DNA from: Arcobacter nitrofigilis DSM 7299
Lineage (GTDB): Bacteria > Campylobacterota > Campylobacteria > Campylobacterales > Arcobacteraceae
Length of the DNA: 64,000 nucleotides
Assembly (NCBI RefSeq): GCF_000092245.1
Contig: NC_014166.1
Location: 62,001-126,000, forward strand
Direction of reading: 5' to 3'
The translations under genes and the position numbers were made by a program. Position 1 is the first letter of the stretch, and every line of letters starts with the position of its first letter. The notes beneath the pieces are model-generated. The model was given only the letters and a program-made list of their open reading frames with translations. It was not told the DNA's origin and did not search any database. Below, piece by piece: positions 7,774 through 15,288 of this stretch.

Positions 7774-8126
7774 GAATTGCATTTGCTTCTAAAGATAATA
7801 TTCATGTAAACCAACATTTTGGTTGGGCAAAAGAGTTTTATATTTATGAAATAAAAGATGATAATTATACTTTTGTAAAATCAGTTGATTCTTCAATTGA
7901 GATTGAAGATGAAATAGAGAAACTTAATTACAAAATTGAATGTTGTGAAGGTTGTGATATTTTATATGTTCAACAAATCGGACCAAAAGCCTCTTTGATG
8001 GTAAAAGCTTCAAAAATATTTCCAATGCAAGCAAGTGCTGAAAATGAAAAGATAGAAGAAATTCTACAAAAATTAATTAAAATGAAAGAGAACCCTCCCC
8101 TTTGGATGAGAAGGTTGATAGGTTAA
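7770..8126 (+). CDS. nifX: NifX, FeMo-cofactor precursor carrier
   Basis: A 118-residue member of the dinitrogenase iron-molybdenum cofactor family. It opens MRIAFASKDNIHVNQHFGWA, with the conserved HFG, then FYIYEIKDD, and ends NPPLWMRRLIG, the hallmark NifX tail. NifX holds NifB-co and the VK-cluster between NifB, NifEN and the apoenzyme. It overlaps the preceding fusion gene by 4 bases (ATGA) and is followed 4 bases later by the flavodiiron gene, so translation is coupled. nifX sits here rather than after nifN, where it is usually found. Confidence 0.92.
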   Translation: MRIAFASKDNIHVNQHFGWAKEFYIYEIKDDNYTFVKSVDSSIEIEDEIEKLNYKIECCEGCDILYVQQIGPKASLMVKASKIFPMQASAENEKIEEILQKLIKMKENPPLWMRRLIG

Positions 8127-8130
8127 TAAC

Positions 8131-9369
8131 ATGTATTCAAATAAACCTATAGAAATTGCACCAAATATTTATTTTATAGGATCATTTGATCCAGATATCA
8201 GAACTTTTGATATTATTATGAAAACAGCCAATGGCTCATCATATAATGCTTATTTAATCAAAACAGATGAAGGTGTGATTATTCTAGATACTGTAAAACT
8301 GGAGTTTCAAGATGAATTTTTCAAAAAGATTGAAGCTTTGTGTTCTTATGAAGAGATTAAATATGTCATCTCTCATCACCTAGAACCAGACCATGCAGGT
8401 GCAATTCCTGAATTAATAAATAGAGCTCCAAGGGCAAAAGTTTTAATCTCTCCCCAAGCAACACCTATGTTAAAAGCAATAACAAGAAACGAAAATATTG
8501 ATTTTGAGACAGTCTGGACAAATAAAAGTTTGACCTTAGGTAATAAAACAATCAAATTTCTTACAACGCCATATTTACATTGGCCAGAAACTATGAGTTC
8601 ATATGTGGTAGAGGATAAATTACTATTTTCAGGTGATGTTTTTGGAAGTCATTATCACGATAGAAGACTGTTTGATGATTTAGTTGGAGATTTTTTCTAC
8701 GCTTTTAAATACTATTATGACCATATTATGAGACCCTTTAAATCTTATGCTTTAAATGCAATCAAACTTTATGACAAACTTGAAATTGATATGATAGCAA
8801 CCCTTCATGGACCAATATTAAGGAATAATCCAAAACAATATATTGATTATTATAGAAAGTGGAGCCAAGATAATTATAAAGATAGTGCACATGGTAAAAA
8901 AATCTTGTCTATTTTTTATCTAACAAGTTACAAAAATACTAAAGATATGGCCGAAGCTATATTTGAAGGTGCGGAAAGTGTTGATGGAATCATCACCAAT
9001 GTGTATGATTTAGCCTCTATTGAAGAATCAAATATGATAAATATACTTGAAGAGAGTGATGGTGTTTTAATAGGAACACCAACAATTAATGCAGATGCCC
9101 CAAAACCTGTTTGGGATCTGCTCTCATGTATGATGTTGTTGGAAAAAAAGGGAAAAACAGGAGGTGCTTTTGGTTCTTATGGTTGGAGTGGTGAAGCTAT
9201 TGATATGATTTTACATAGATTAAAATCCCTAAACTTTAGAGTTCCTCCAATGGATTCTTTAAAAATAAAACTAATACCCACAACAGAAGAACTTGCCCAA
9301 TGTTACGATTATGGAGTAGAGTTTGCAGAAATTATAAATGGAAAAATGTTAGAAATGACCATGAACTAA
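8131..9369 (+). CDS. Flavodiiron protein (FprA-type oxygen/NO reductase)
   Basis: A 412-residue A-type flavoprotein. The N-terminal metallo-beta-lactamase-like domain (1-250) carries the diiron ligand motif HHLEPDHAG (His83, Glu85, Asp87, His88), a later FSGDVFGSHYHD block with the bridging Asp, and a ligand His in TLHGP. The C-terminal flavodoxin domain (about 258-405) has IFYLTSYKNTKDMAEAI and GSYGWSGEA for FMN binding. Such proteins reduce O2 to water or NO to N2O in the cytoplasm. Its place as last gene of a sigma-54-driven nif operon suggests it protects oxygen-sensitive nitrogenase assembly. No rubredoxin domain is fused, so electrons must come from a separate donor. A terminator hairpin follows. 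Confidence 0.93.
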   Translation: MYSNKPIEIAPNIYFIGSFDPDIRTFDIIMKTANGSSYNAYLIKTDEGVIILDTVKLEFQDEFFKKIEALCSYEEIKYVISHHLEPDHAGAIPELINRAPRAKVLISPQATPMLKAITRNENIDFETVWTNKSLTLGNKTIKFLTTPYLHWPETMSSYVVEDKLLFSGDVFGSHYHDRRLFDDLVGDFFYAFKYYYDHIMRPFKSYALNAIKLYDKLEIDMIATLHGPILRNNPKQYIDYYRKWSQDNYKDSAHGKKILSIFYLTSYKNTKDMAEAIFEGAESVDGIITNVYDLASIEESNMINILEESDGVLIGTPTINADAPKPVWDLLSCMMLLEKKGKTGGAFGSYGWSGEAIDMILHRLKSLNFRVPPMDSLKIKLIPTTEELAQCYDYGVEFAEIINGKMLEMTMN

Positions 9370-9382
9370 TATGAATGAATAA

Positions 9383-9424
9383 GTGATGAGTATGAATTAA
9401 TTGACTAAAACTAATACTCATCAC
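9383..9424. terminator. Bidirectional terminator hairpin
   Basis: GTGATGAGTAT (9383-9393) and ATACTCATCAC (9414-9424) are perfect 11-base inverted arms around a 20-base AT-rich loop, in the gap between the convergent flavodiiron and 61-residue genes. Confidence 0.65.
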
Positions 9425-9432
9425 CTATTTGT

Positions 9433-9618
9433 TTATGATAGGTCACTAAGTGTTGATACCTTATAAACTACATCTTTGAGTTCATTTAGTTTTTTTATTA
9501 TATCTTCATCACAGTGTTTATCCATATCAAATCTTGTCTCCATAAAATAATATATATTATCTATATTTGAAAATACTTCTTGGAGAAGTTGCTCTTTTAT
9601 ACTATCTTGTATACTCAT
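9433..9618 (-). CDS. Small nif-linked hypothetical protein (61 residues)
   Basis: A short acidic, mostly helical protein (MSIQDSIKEQLLQEVFSNID...) with one cysteine (Cys36). Its ATG overlaps the end of the ArsC-like nitrogenase-associated gene by 4 bases, so it is translated from the same sigma-54-driven message. I do not recognise the family; small helical proteins of unknown role are common in nif clusters. It ends 9 bases before a terminator hairpin. Confidence 0.65.
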   Translation of the reverse strand: MSIQDSIKEQLLQEVFSNIDNIYYFMETRFDMDKHCDEDIIKKLNELKDVVYKVSTLSDLS

Positions 9619-9974
9619 CTTAACTCCCTTAGTTTAAAATCTAAAATTTTATTTAAATCAAATCCACAAAATTTATTTGTACCAATTGTTATAAGAGGTC
9701 TTTTTATTAAAATAGGATTTGAAATCATAAGATTTAGTAACTCCTCATCAGAAGTATTATCTAAATCTATCTCCTTGTTTTTTACAAGTGGGGCATTTGG
9801 ATTTATGCACTCTTTTATACTTTTATTCTCAAAAAAGTTAAGTAGTTGGTTTTTTGAAAAGTTTGTTTTCAATAAATCTGTACTAATAACATTGAAGCCA
9901 AAGTCTTTTAATCTCTTCTTTTGTTTGGTGTTATTTACACATCCAACTTTTTCATAAAAAATTACTGGAATCAT
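9615..9974 (-). CDS. Nitrogenase-associated ArsC/Spx-like protein
   Basis: A 119-residue thioredoxin-fold protein of the ArsC/Spx group, matching the nif-specific subfamily (TIGR01616, nitrogenase-associated protein) through YEKVGCVNNTKQKKRL at the N-terminus. A single Cys12 sits where arsenate reductases have their active cysteine. Further family marks are the SNPILIKRPLITIG block and the C-terminal FCGFD. The role is unknown; a redox or regulatory function near nitrogenase is assumed for the subfamily. It is transcribed from a sigma-54 promoter at 10001-10016, divergent from nifB, and is coupled to the 61-residue gene. Confidence 0.88.
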   Translation of the reverse strand: MIPVIFYEKVGCVNNTKQKKRLKDFGFNVISTDLLKTNFSKNQLLNFFENKSIKECINPNAPLVKNKEIDLDNTSDEELLNLMISNPILIKRPLITIGTNKFCGFDLNKILDFKLRELR

Positions 9975-10000
9975 TTTTTCTCCTTAATAAAGAGTATAGA

Positions 10001-10016
10001 TGCATATTTCATTCCT
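10001..10016 (-). promoter_or_regulatory. Sigma-54 (-24/-12) promoter of the ArsC-like gene
   Basis: The minus strand reads AGGAATGAAATATGCA, GG-N10-GC, 27 bases before the ATG at 9974. It diverges from the nifB promoter, and the two -24 elements are 13 bases apart, the same back-to-back layout as at nifE. Confidence 0.75.
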
Positions 10017-10026
10017 AATAATTTTA

Positions 10027-10042
10027 TGGAACGCTATATGCA
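10027..10042 (+). promoter_or_regulatory. Sigma-54 (-24/-12) promoter of nifB
   Basis: TGGAACGCTATATGCA, GG-N10-GC, lies 34 bases before the nifB ATG, which has its own strong AAAGGAG ribosome binding site. Confidence 0.85.
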
Positions 10043-10075
10043 TAAAGTAAAACAGAAATAAAAAAAGGAGATACT

Positions 10076-11524
10076 ATGAGTTGTTCTTGTACATCTAGTA
10101 GTACACAAGAGGAATTACAACAAGAAGTTATGGATAAGATTAACAACCATCCATGTTATTCTGAGGGTGCTCACCAACACTATGCGAGAATTCACGTAGC
10201 TGTTGCACCTGCTTGTAATATCCAATGTAACTACTGTAATAGAAAATTTGATTGTTCAAATGAGAGTCGTCCTGGTGTTACTTCAGCAAAATTAAGTCCT
10301 GAAGATGCAGTTAAAAAGGTTTTATATGTTGGTGGTGATATTCAACAACTTTCAGTTGTCGGAATAGCAGGACCTGGAGATGCACTAGCAAATCCTAAAA
10401 AAACATTTGATACTTTTAGAATGCTTCATGAAAAAGCACCTGACCAAAAACTATGTTTATCAACAAATGGACTTAGACTTCCTGATTATGTTGATGAGAT
10501 GGTTAAATACAATGTTGATCATGTAACAGTAACTATTAATTCAGTTGATCCAACTGGAGAAATTGGGGCTAAGATTTATCCATGGGTTCACTGGAATCAT
10601 GAAAAAGTATTTGGGGCAGAAGGTGCAAAAATTCTTCTAGAGCAACAACTTAAAGGTATTAAAATGCTAACTGAGCGAGGCATTTTAGTAAAAGCAAACT
10701 CTGTTTTAATCCCTGGGGTTAATGATAAAGAGTTAGTAAATGTTGCTAAAAAACTAAAAGAGCTAAATGTATTTTTACACAACATTATGCCACTTCTTTC
10801 AAAAGAAGAGTATGGTACATATTATGGACTAAATGGACAAGCAAGTGCAACTGACCAAGAAGTAATGGCAGCTCAAGAAGCATGTGGTATGGATATGAAA
10901 CTAATGTCTCACTGTAGACAATGTCGAGCAGATGCTGTTGGACTGATTGGTGAAGATAGAGGAGAAGAGTTTACTCCTGATGTTTTCCAAAACATGTCTT
11001 GGGAAGAGTTACAAACTCAATATAACATGGAAGCAAGAGCTAAAAAACATGAAGTTATTGAAAACTGGAGAGCTGCACTTGATGCTGCAAATGATAGAAT
11101 CAAAATAGAACAAGCAAGTAAAGAAGAATTAAGTTCTACTGGTGAGACTAAACTTGTAGCTGTTACAACAGCAGGTGAAGGAACAGTAAACTTACACTTT
11201 GGTAATGCTACAGAGTTCCTAATTTACGAAGTTGGTGACAAAGCTATCAAATTTGTAATGCATAGAAAAGTTGAAAATGCGTACTGTAAAGGTCCTGAAG
11301 ATTGTGATGGTTCATATCCAATTGAAGAGATCAAAAATACTTTAAAAGATGTTGATATTTTATTAACAGAAAAAATTGGAGGATGTCCTCAAGATGAATT
11401 GGCACAAATCAATCTGATTTCTGATGATTCTTATGCTCTTCAACCAATAGAAAAATCAGTTTTTGCAGCAGCGCAAAAATATTTCTTCGCTGTTGATACA
11501 AAATCAGAGAAAGAGTTAGGATAA
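10076..11524 (+). CDS. nifB: NifB, radical SAM FeMo-cofactor core synthase
   Basis: NifB builds the 8Fe-9S-carbide core (NifB-co), using SAM as the carbide source; it is the committed step of FeMo-co synthesis. The 482-residue protein has the radical SAM motif CNIQCNYC (Cys47, Cys51, Cys54), additional conserved Cys27 and Cys60 (RKFDCSNESRPGV), GPGDALANP, and SHCRQCRADAVGL with further cluster ligands. A C-terminal NifX-like domain starts near residue 365 (TKLVAVTTAGEGTVNLHFG). So this is the two-domain form typical of bacteria. It has its own sigma-54 promoter; a 93-residue gene follows after 15 bases. Confidence 0.97.
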   Translation: MSCSCTSSSTQEELQQEVMDKINNHPCYSEGAHQHYARIHVAVAPACNIQCNYCNRKFDCSNESRPGVTSAKLSPEDAVKKVLYVGGDIQQLSVVGIAGPGDALANPKKTFDTFRMLHEKAPDQKLCLSTNGLRLPDYVDEMVKYNVDHVTVTINSVDPTGEIGAKIYPWVHWNHEKVFGAEGAKILLEQQLKGIKMLTERGILVKANSVLIPGVNDKELVNVAKKLKELNVFLHNIMPLLSKEEYGTYYGLNGQASATDQEVMAAQEACGMDMKLMSHCRQCRADAVGLIGEDRGEEFTPDVFQNMSWEELQTQYNMEARAKKHEVIENWRAALDAANDRIKIEQASKEELSSTGETKLVAVTTAGEGTVNLHFGNATEFLIYEVGDKAIKFVMHRKVENAYCKGPEDCDGSYPIEEIKNTLKDVDILLTEKIGGCPQDELAQINLISDDSYALQPIEKSVFAAAQKYFFAVDTKSEKELG

Positions 11525-11539
11525 TTCCTAACTTATTCT

Positions 11540-11821
11540 ATGAAAAATAATCCTAAAATAATCCTTTTAAAAGGAAATGGACCCATTTCTATAAATAATG
11601 AGTTACTGGAGCTTTATCCAGTAACTACTTGTCATGGAGCTATTGGTTTCCCTTTAAAATCATTGCGAGCTGATAATGTTTATATTGTAAATTCCCTTGA
11701 TGAATTTTGGCAAATAGAAAAAACTATCAAAGAAAAACCTTGCTGTTTTGTATATGCTTATGAAAATCTTGAGAAAGAGGATTTATCAAAAATTCATGCA
11801 CTTGATATGATAAGTGTATAA
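11540..11821 (+). CDS. Small nif-linked hypothetical protein (93 residues)
   Basis: A 93-residue protein (MKNNPKIILLKGNGPISINN...) with Cys in VTTCHGAIG and a CC pair in EKPCCFVYAYE; I do not recognise the family. It follows nifB by 15 bases with no intervening promoter, so it is probably expressed with nifB. The ribosome binding site is weak. The next unit, nifV, has its own sigma-54 promoter starting 6 bases after this stop codon. Confidence 0.7.
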   Translation: MKNNPKIILLKGNGPISINNELLELYPVTTCHGAIGFPLKSLRADNVYIVNSLDEFWQIEKTIKEKPCCFVYAYENLEKEDLSKIHALDMISV

Positions 11822-11826
11822 AGTAA

Positions 11827-11842
11827 TGGAATAGATTTTGCA
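11827..11842 (+). promoter_or_regulatory. Sigma-54 (-24/-12) promoter of the nifV operon
   Basis: TGGAATAGATTTTGCA, identical over all 16 bases to the promoter at 6356-6371. The -12 GC lies 34 bases before the nifV ATG. It should drive the genes from nifV through nifQ. Confidence 0.85.
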
Positions 11843-11874
11843 TCTATACTTTTAATCCAACAAAAGGCAAAATA

Positions 11875-12990
11875 ATGTTTCTTATAAATGACACAACATT
11901 ACGAGATGGCGAACAAGCTCCTTATGTAGCATTTAATACAAAAGAAAAATTAGATATTGCCCAAAAACTTTATGAAGCGGGCGCAGATGAACTTGAAGTT
12001 GGAATTCCTGCAATGGGAAAAAAAGAACAAGAAGACCTAAAAGAGATTTTAGCTTTAAATCTTCCTATTCCAATCATGAGTTGGAATAGAGCAACAATGA
12101 GCGATTTGGAAGCTTCTTTAGAGTGTGGGCTCAAATCAGTTGATTTATCAATTCCTGTTTCAGATATCTTAATTGATGTGAAATTTGGTGGAGATAAAGA
12201 AAAAGTCTTATCTCAACTTGAAAAGGTGATTCTACATGCAAAAAAAGAAGGCTTATTTGTTTGCATTGGAGGAGAAGATTCAAGTAGAGCTGATTTGAAC
12301 TTTTTAAAAGAGATTTTGGCACTAGGAAAAAGTCTTGGTGCAAATAGATTTAGATATTGTGATACAGTTGGAATATTAACTCCTACAAAAACTTATCAAA
12401 ATATTAGTGAGCTTACAAAGTTAGATTTACTTGATATTGAAATGCATACCCATAATGATTTTGGTATGGCAACAGCGAATGCTATTTCGGGTTATGAAGC
12501 AGGAGCAAAAAGTGCTAATACTACCGTTATTGGGTTAGGTGAACGCGCGGGAAATGCCTCTTTTGAACAAGTATTGATGACTTTGGCAAGACTTCTTGGA
12601 AAAGATACACAAATAAAATCTGATAAATTAAAAGCACTTATTCAAACAGTAGGATTAGCATCAAATAGAAGAATAGATACTAATTTACCTATTGTTGGAG
12701 AGTATATCTTCTCCCATGAATCTGGTATTCATGTAAATGGAATGATGAAATCAAAAAGTGCTTATGAGCCGTTTACTCCAATGGAAGTTGGATTAGAGAG
12801 ATATTTCCCTATAGGAAAACACTCAGGAACATCTACTTTACTTTTTCACTTACAAACTTTAGGAATCACTCCTACAAAAGAGAGCCTACAAAAGTTATTG
12901 CCATTGGTTAGAGAAATGGTTACAAATAGAAAAAAAGTGTTAGATATAAAAGAATTGGAAGAGTTATACTTATGTTCGTTGGATATTTAA
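11875..12990 (+). CDS. nifV: NifV, homocitrate synthase
   Basis: Condenses acetyl-CoA with 2-oxoglutarate to (R)-homocitrate, the organic ligand of FeMo-cofactor. The 371-residue protein shows the DRE-TIM metallolyase opening INDTTLRDGEQAPYVAF (Asp6, Arg10, Asp11, Gln14), DTVG near residue 163, metal-binding HTHNDFGMATANA, and the GERAGNASFEQV signature with HESGIHVNGM later. The length matches NifV rather than the longer LeuA isopropylmalate synthases. Lying under a nif-type promoter in a nif cluster, NifV is favoured over a lysine-pathway enzyme. The next gene starts 19 bases inside its 3' end. Confidence 0.95.
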   Translation: MFLINDTTLRDGEQAPYVAFNTKEKLDIAQKLYEAGADELEVGIPAMGKKEQEDLKEILALNLPIPIMSWNRATMSDLEASLECGLKSVDLSIPVSDILIDVKFGGDKEKVLSQLEKVILHAKKEGLFVCIGGEDSSRADLNFLKEILALGKSLGANRFRYCDTVGILTPTKTYQNISELTKLDLLDIEMHTHNDFGMATANAISGYEAGAKSANTTVIGLGERAGNASFEQVLMTLARLLGKDTQIKSDKLKALIQTVGLASNRRIDTNLPIVGEYIFSHESGIHVNGMMKSKSAYEPFTPMEVGLERYFPIGKHSGTSTLLFHLQTLGITPTKESLQKLLPLVREMVTNRKKVLDIKELEELYLCSLDI

Positions 12991-13778
12991 GAAATGATTT
13001 TGAGGAAGAACTTTCTAGTATATTAGAAAGTGATACTCTTTTTGACTTGGAATTGTTAAAACAAACATATGAGATATTCCCTCAATACTGTTTTGCTGCC
13101 TATGAAGATGGTAAAATTGTAGGGGTAGTTAGTGCTTATGCTTTTAGTAAACATGTATTTATAAATGTAATTAAAGCTTTGGATACACACAAAGATGTAC
13201 TTACACGACTTATTAAGTTATTAGTGCAAAATGTGTCAAGTATGAATATATATGTACTAATAGAAGATAAGTTAGCTTCATATTTTACTGCTTTTAATTT
13301 TCAAGAACATTCAAAGTTTTTAAGATATTTACATAGTGGTGAAGCTGTTGCTTTTAACTTTTCAAATTCAACTGCGAAACAAGTAAGTGGAGAAAACTAT
13401 GATGATATCTCTAGAAAAATAGATAGGGAAGTCTTTTTAGATGACAGAGAAGAGTACATAAAAAAAGATTGCGTATTTACAAACTCTTTGAAACTTTCAA
13501 CAACAAGTGGTTTTATGCACTCATATGTAGTAAATAAAAGATATATAAAAATCTCACCTTGGCTTATGCAAAATGAATCTTACTTAGATGCTGAAAAGCT
13601 TTTAAGAGGAGTTTTGTATTATCGAGGGTTAAAGAAAATATTTGCTTTTATCCCAAAAGATATAAAAGAGATAAGTGAACTCTATGAGAGTTATAAGTTT
13701 AAAAAAGATGGAAATTTTTCTTTGCTTTATTTAGGTGAAAAGCCTGAACTAAAGTTAGAGAATTTATATGCACTTTAA
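12972..13778 (+). CDS. GNAT-like acetyltransferase-fold protein in the nifV operon
   Basis: A 268-residue protein that looks like two GNAT-type halves. The first has YCFAAYEDGKIVGVVSAYAF, the usual beta-strand pair of acyl-CoA N-acyltransferases. The second (about residues 155-260) ends with LRGVLYYRGLKKIFAFIP and SYKFKKDGNFSLLYLG, resembling the last strands of the fold. The substrate is unknown. The start lies 19 bases inside nifV with GGAAGAG 8 bases upstream, so translation is coupled to homocitrate synthase. The link to nitrogen fixation comes from context only; no Gly-rich Q/RxxGxG/A acetyl-CoA loop is obvious, so it may not be a catalytic acetyltransferase. Confidence 0.6.
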   Translation: MFVGYLRNDFEEELSSILESDTLFDLELLKQTYEIFPQYCFAAYEDGKIVGVVSAYAFSKHVFINVIKALDTHKDVLTRLIKLLVQNVSSMNIYVLIEDKLASYFTAFNFQEHSKFLRYLHSGEAVAFNFSNSTAKQVSGENYDDISRKIDREVFLDDREEYIKKDCVFTNSLKLSTTSGFMHSYVVNKRYIKISPWLMQNESYLDAEKLLRGVLYYRGLKKIFAFIPKDIKEISELYESYKFKKDGNFSLLYLGEKPELKLENLYAL

Positions 13779-13801
13779 TAAACAGAAAAGGAGACTAGAA
13801 G

Positions 13802-14011
13802 ATGGCAGATTTAACAGAAGAGCAAAAAGAGAAGAAAAAAGAGTTAGCAAAATATAAAAGAAAAGTTATAGAAAAAGCTGGTGTCGTACATGATATAGTT
13901 GAAGATACAATTTGGACAGAATATGATAAGTTGCCAAAACTTAGTGAAGAGATAGGCTTGGCTATGAAAGATGTGGAGAGTTTTTTAGAAGAACATCCTT
14001 ATTTAAAGTGA
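13802..14011 (+). CDS. Small helical nif-operon protein, possibly DUF683/CCE_0567-like
   Basis: A 69-residue highly charged protein with AAAAGGAG before its ATG. An N-terminal Lys/Glu-rich helix leads into KAGVVHDIVEDTIWTEYDKLP and a second helix. The arrangement (long helix, conserved His-Asp, second helix) recalls the small Rop-like metalloproteins (DUF683, CCE_0567 type) found in many nif clusters, but the match is by eye and weak. It lies 23 bases after the GNAT-like gene and 6 before the Cys-rich 80-residue gene. Confidence 0.6.
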   Translation: MADLTEEQKEKKKELAKYKRKVIEKAGVVHDIVEDTIWTEYDKLPKLSEEIGLAMKDVESFLEEHPYLK

Positions 14012-14017
14012 TATAAC

Positions 14018-14260
14018 ATGGAAGATTTAAAAAATAAACTTATTTGTGAGTGTGGACAGAAATCGATTCTTGATGCAGTAAAAATATTTGAAAATACGGA
14101 TCTTCCATATAAAAAAGCTAAAAAGCTAGTAACAGGATGTAATAAAACCTGTTGTAGAAAACCTCTTATGGCATTGTTTAATATGGTCGATTTTGGTTTT
14201 GTTGATTATGAAGAGATTTCATTTTTAATAGATGCTATGAATGATAGATTAAAGGGATAA
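14018..14260 (+). CDS. Small Cys-rich protein, possible BFD-like [2Fe-2S] protein
   Basis: An 80-residue protein whose first half follows the layout of bacterioferritin-associated ferredoxin/NifU-central domains: CEC (Cys10, Cys12), a helix with ILDAVKIFENTD, then GCNKTCC (Cys41, Cys45, Cys46). The canonical spacing is C-x-C-(31 to 34)-C-x2-C. Here it is 28 residues and the last pair is C-x3-C or C-x4-C, so cluster binding is plausible but not assured. It may supply electrons or Fe-S clusters for cofactor synthesis. It is tightly packed between the 69-residue gene and the leucine-rich repeat gene. Confidence 0.6.
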   Translation: MEDLKNKLICECGQKSILDAVKIFENTDLPYKKAKKLVTGCNKTCCRKPLMALFNMVDFGFVDYEEISFLIDAMNDRLKG

Positions 14261-14261
14261 A

Positions 14262-15254
14262 ATGAGAAGTGAAATAGAAGACTTTATTAAATGGGTAAAT
14301 GTTAATGGTTTAAACTCTTATATCTCTACACATATTGATGATATAAATGGTATGACACACTTAGATTTATCAAAAAAGAAAATAAGAGAACTTCCTGAAT
14401 CCTTTGGTGTATTACAAAATCTTACAGTATTGAAATTGTCAAATAATAGATTAAAGAAACTACCTAATTGTATTGGTGAATTTAAATACTTAAAAAATTT
14501 ACAATGTGAAAATAATCTTTTAAGTGAGATACCAAGCAGTATTGGCAAGCTTTCAAAATTGTTGATTTTAAATCTAAATGGTAATAGATTAGAAGAATTG
14601 CCAAAAGAGTTATATGATTTAAAAAGCCTGACAAGGCTAACTTTAGCAGCAAATAAGATAAAAAGACTTGATGTTGAATTAGGAAAATTATCAAAACTTT
14701 TATATTTTTCTTTAGATACAAATGAATTAGACGAATTACCTGATAGTTTTTCTAAGATGAAGTCTTTGTATTATCTTGATGTTTCATTTAACAATTTAAC
14801 AAAGTTACCTAAATCTATTTCCCAAATAGATGAGTTACAAACATTATTGTTAGAGGGAAATCAAATAGATGATTTACCATCTTTAGAATCCCATGATATG
14901 CTCATAAAACTTGATTTAAGTGATAATTCTCTAAAATCTTTAGATTTTAATGTAAGTAAATTAGAAGATTTAAAAATACTTATTTTGGATAATAATTTTC
15001 TAGTAAAACTTCCCGATGAGGTATGTGATTTAACTAATCTAACTAACTTAAGTGTTAGTTCAAATTCTTTGATTGAACTTCCTAAAAACATAGGAAAACT
15101 GCAAAATCTTGAAGAGTTGGATATAGAAGATAATAGTGTAGAAAAGCTACCAGACTCTTTTTTTGAATTAAAAAAGTTAAAAAACTTATATTTAGCAGAT
15201 AATGAGGGATTAAAAAGACCAGAGGGAATGGATTTTGAATATTGTGATATATAA
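14262..15254 (+). CDS. Leucine-rich repeat protein in the nifV operon
   Basis: A 330-residue protein made almost wholly of about twelve 23-residue leucine-rich repeats of the form LxxLxxLxLxxNxLxxLPxxIGxL (for example LTVLKLSNNRLKKLPNCIG), after a short N-terminal cap. The repeats are of the bacterial/plant cytoplasmic LRR type. No signal peptide, kinase, GTPase or membrane anchor is present, so it is likely a cytoplasmic binding scaffold. It starts 1 base after the stop of the Cys-rich gene and lies before nifQ, so it is part of the sigma-54-driven nif operon. Its partner is unknown. Functional analogy with the LRV Fe-S repeat protein near Azotobacter nif genes is speculative. Confidence 0.88.
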   Translation: MRSEIEDFIKWVNVNGLNSYISTHIDDINGMTHLDLSKKKIRELPESFGVLQNLTVLKLSNNRLKKLPNCIGEFKYLKNLQCENNLLSEIPSSIGKLSKLLILNLNGNRLEELPKELYDLKSLTRLTLAANKIKRLDVELGKLSKLLYFSLDTNELDELPDSFSKMKSLYYLDVSFNNLTKLPKSISQIDELQTLLLEGNQIDDLPSLESHDMLIKLDLSDNSLKSLDFNVSKLEDLKILILDNNFLVKLPDEVCDLTNLTNLSVSSNSLIELPKNIGKLQNLEELDIEDNSVEKLPDSFFELKKLKNLYLADNEGLKRPEGMDFEYCDI

Positions 15255-15288
15255 GAAAAGATATTAGAAACTTATAAAGGAGTTTGAT

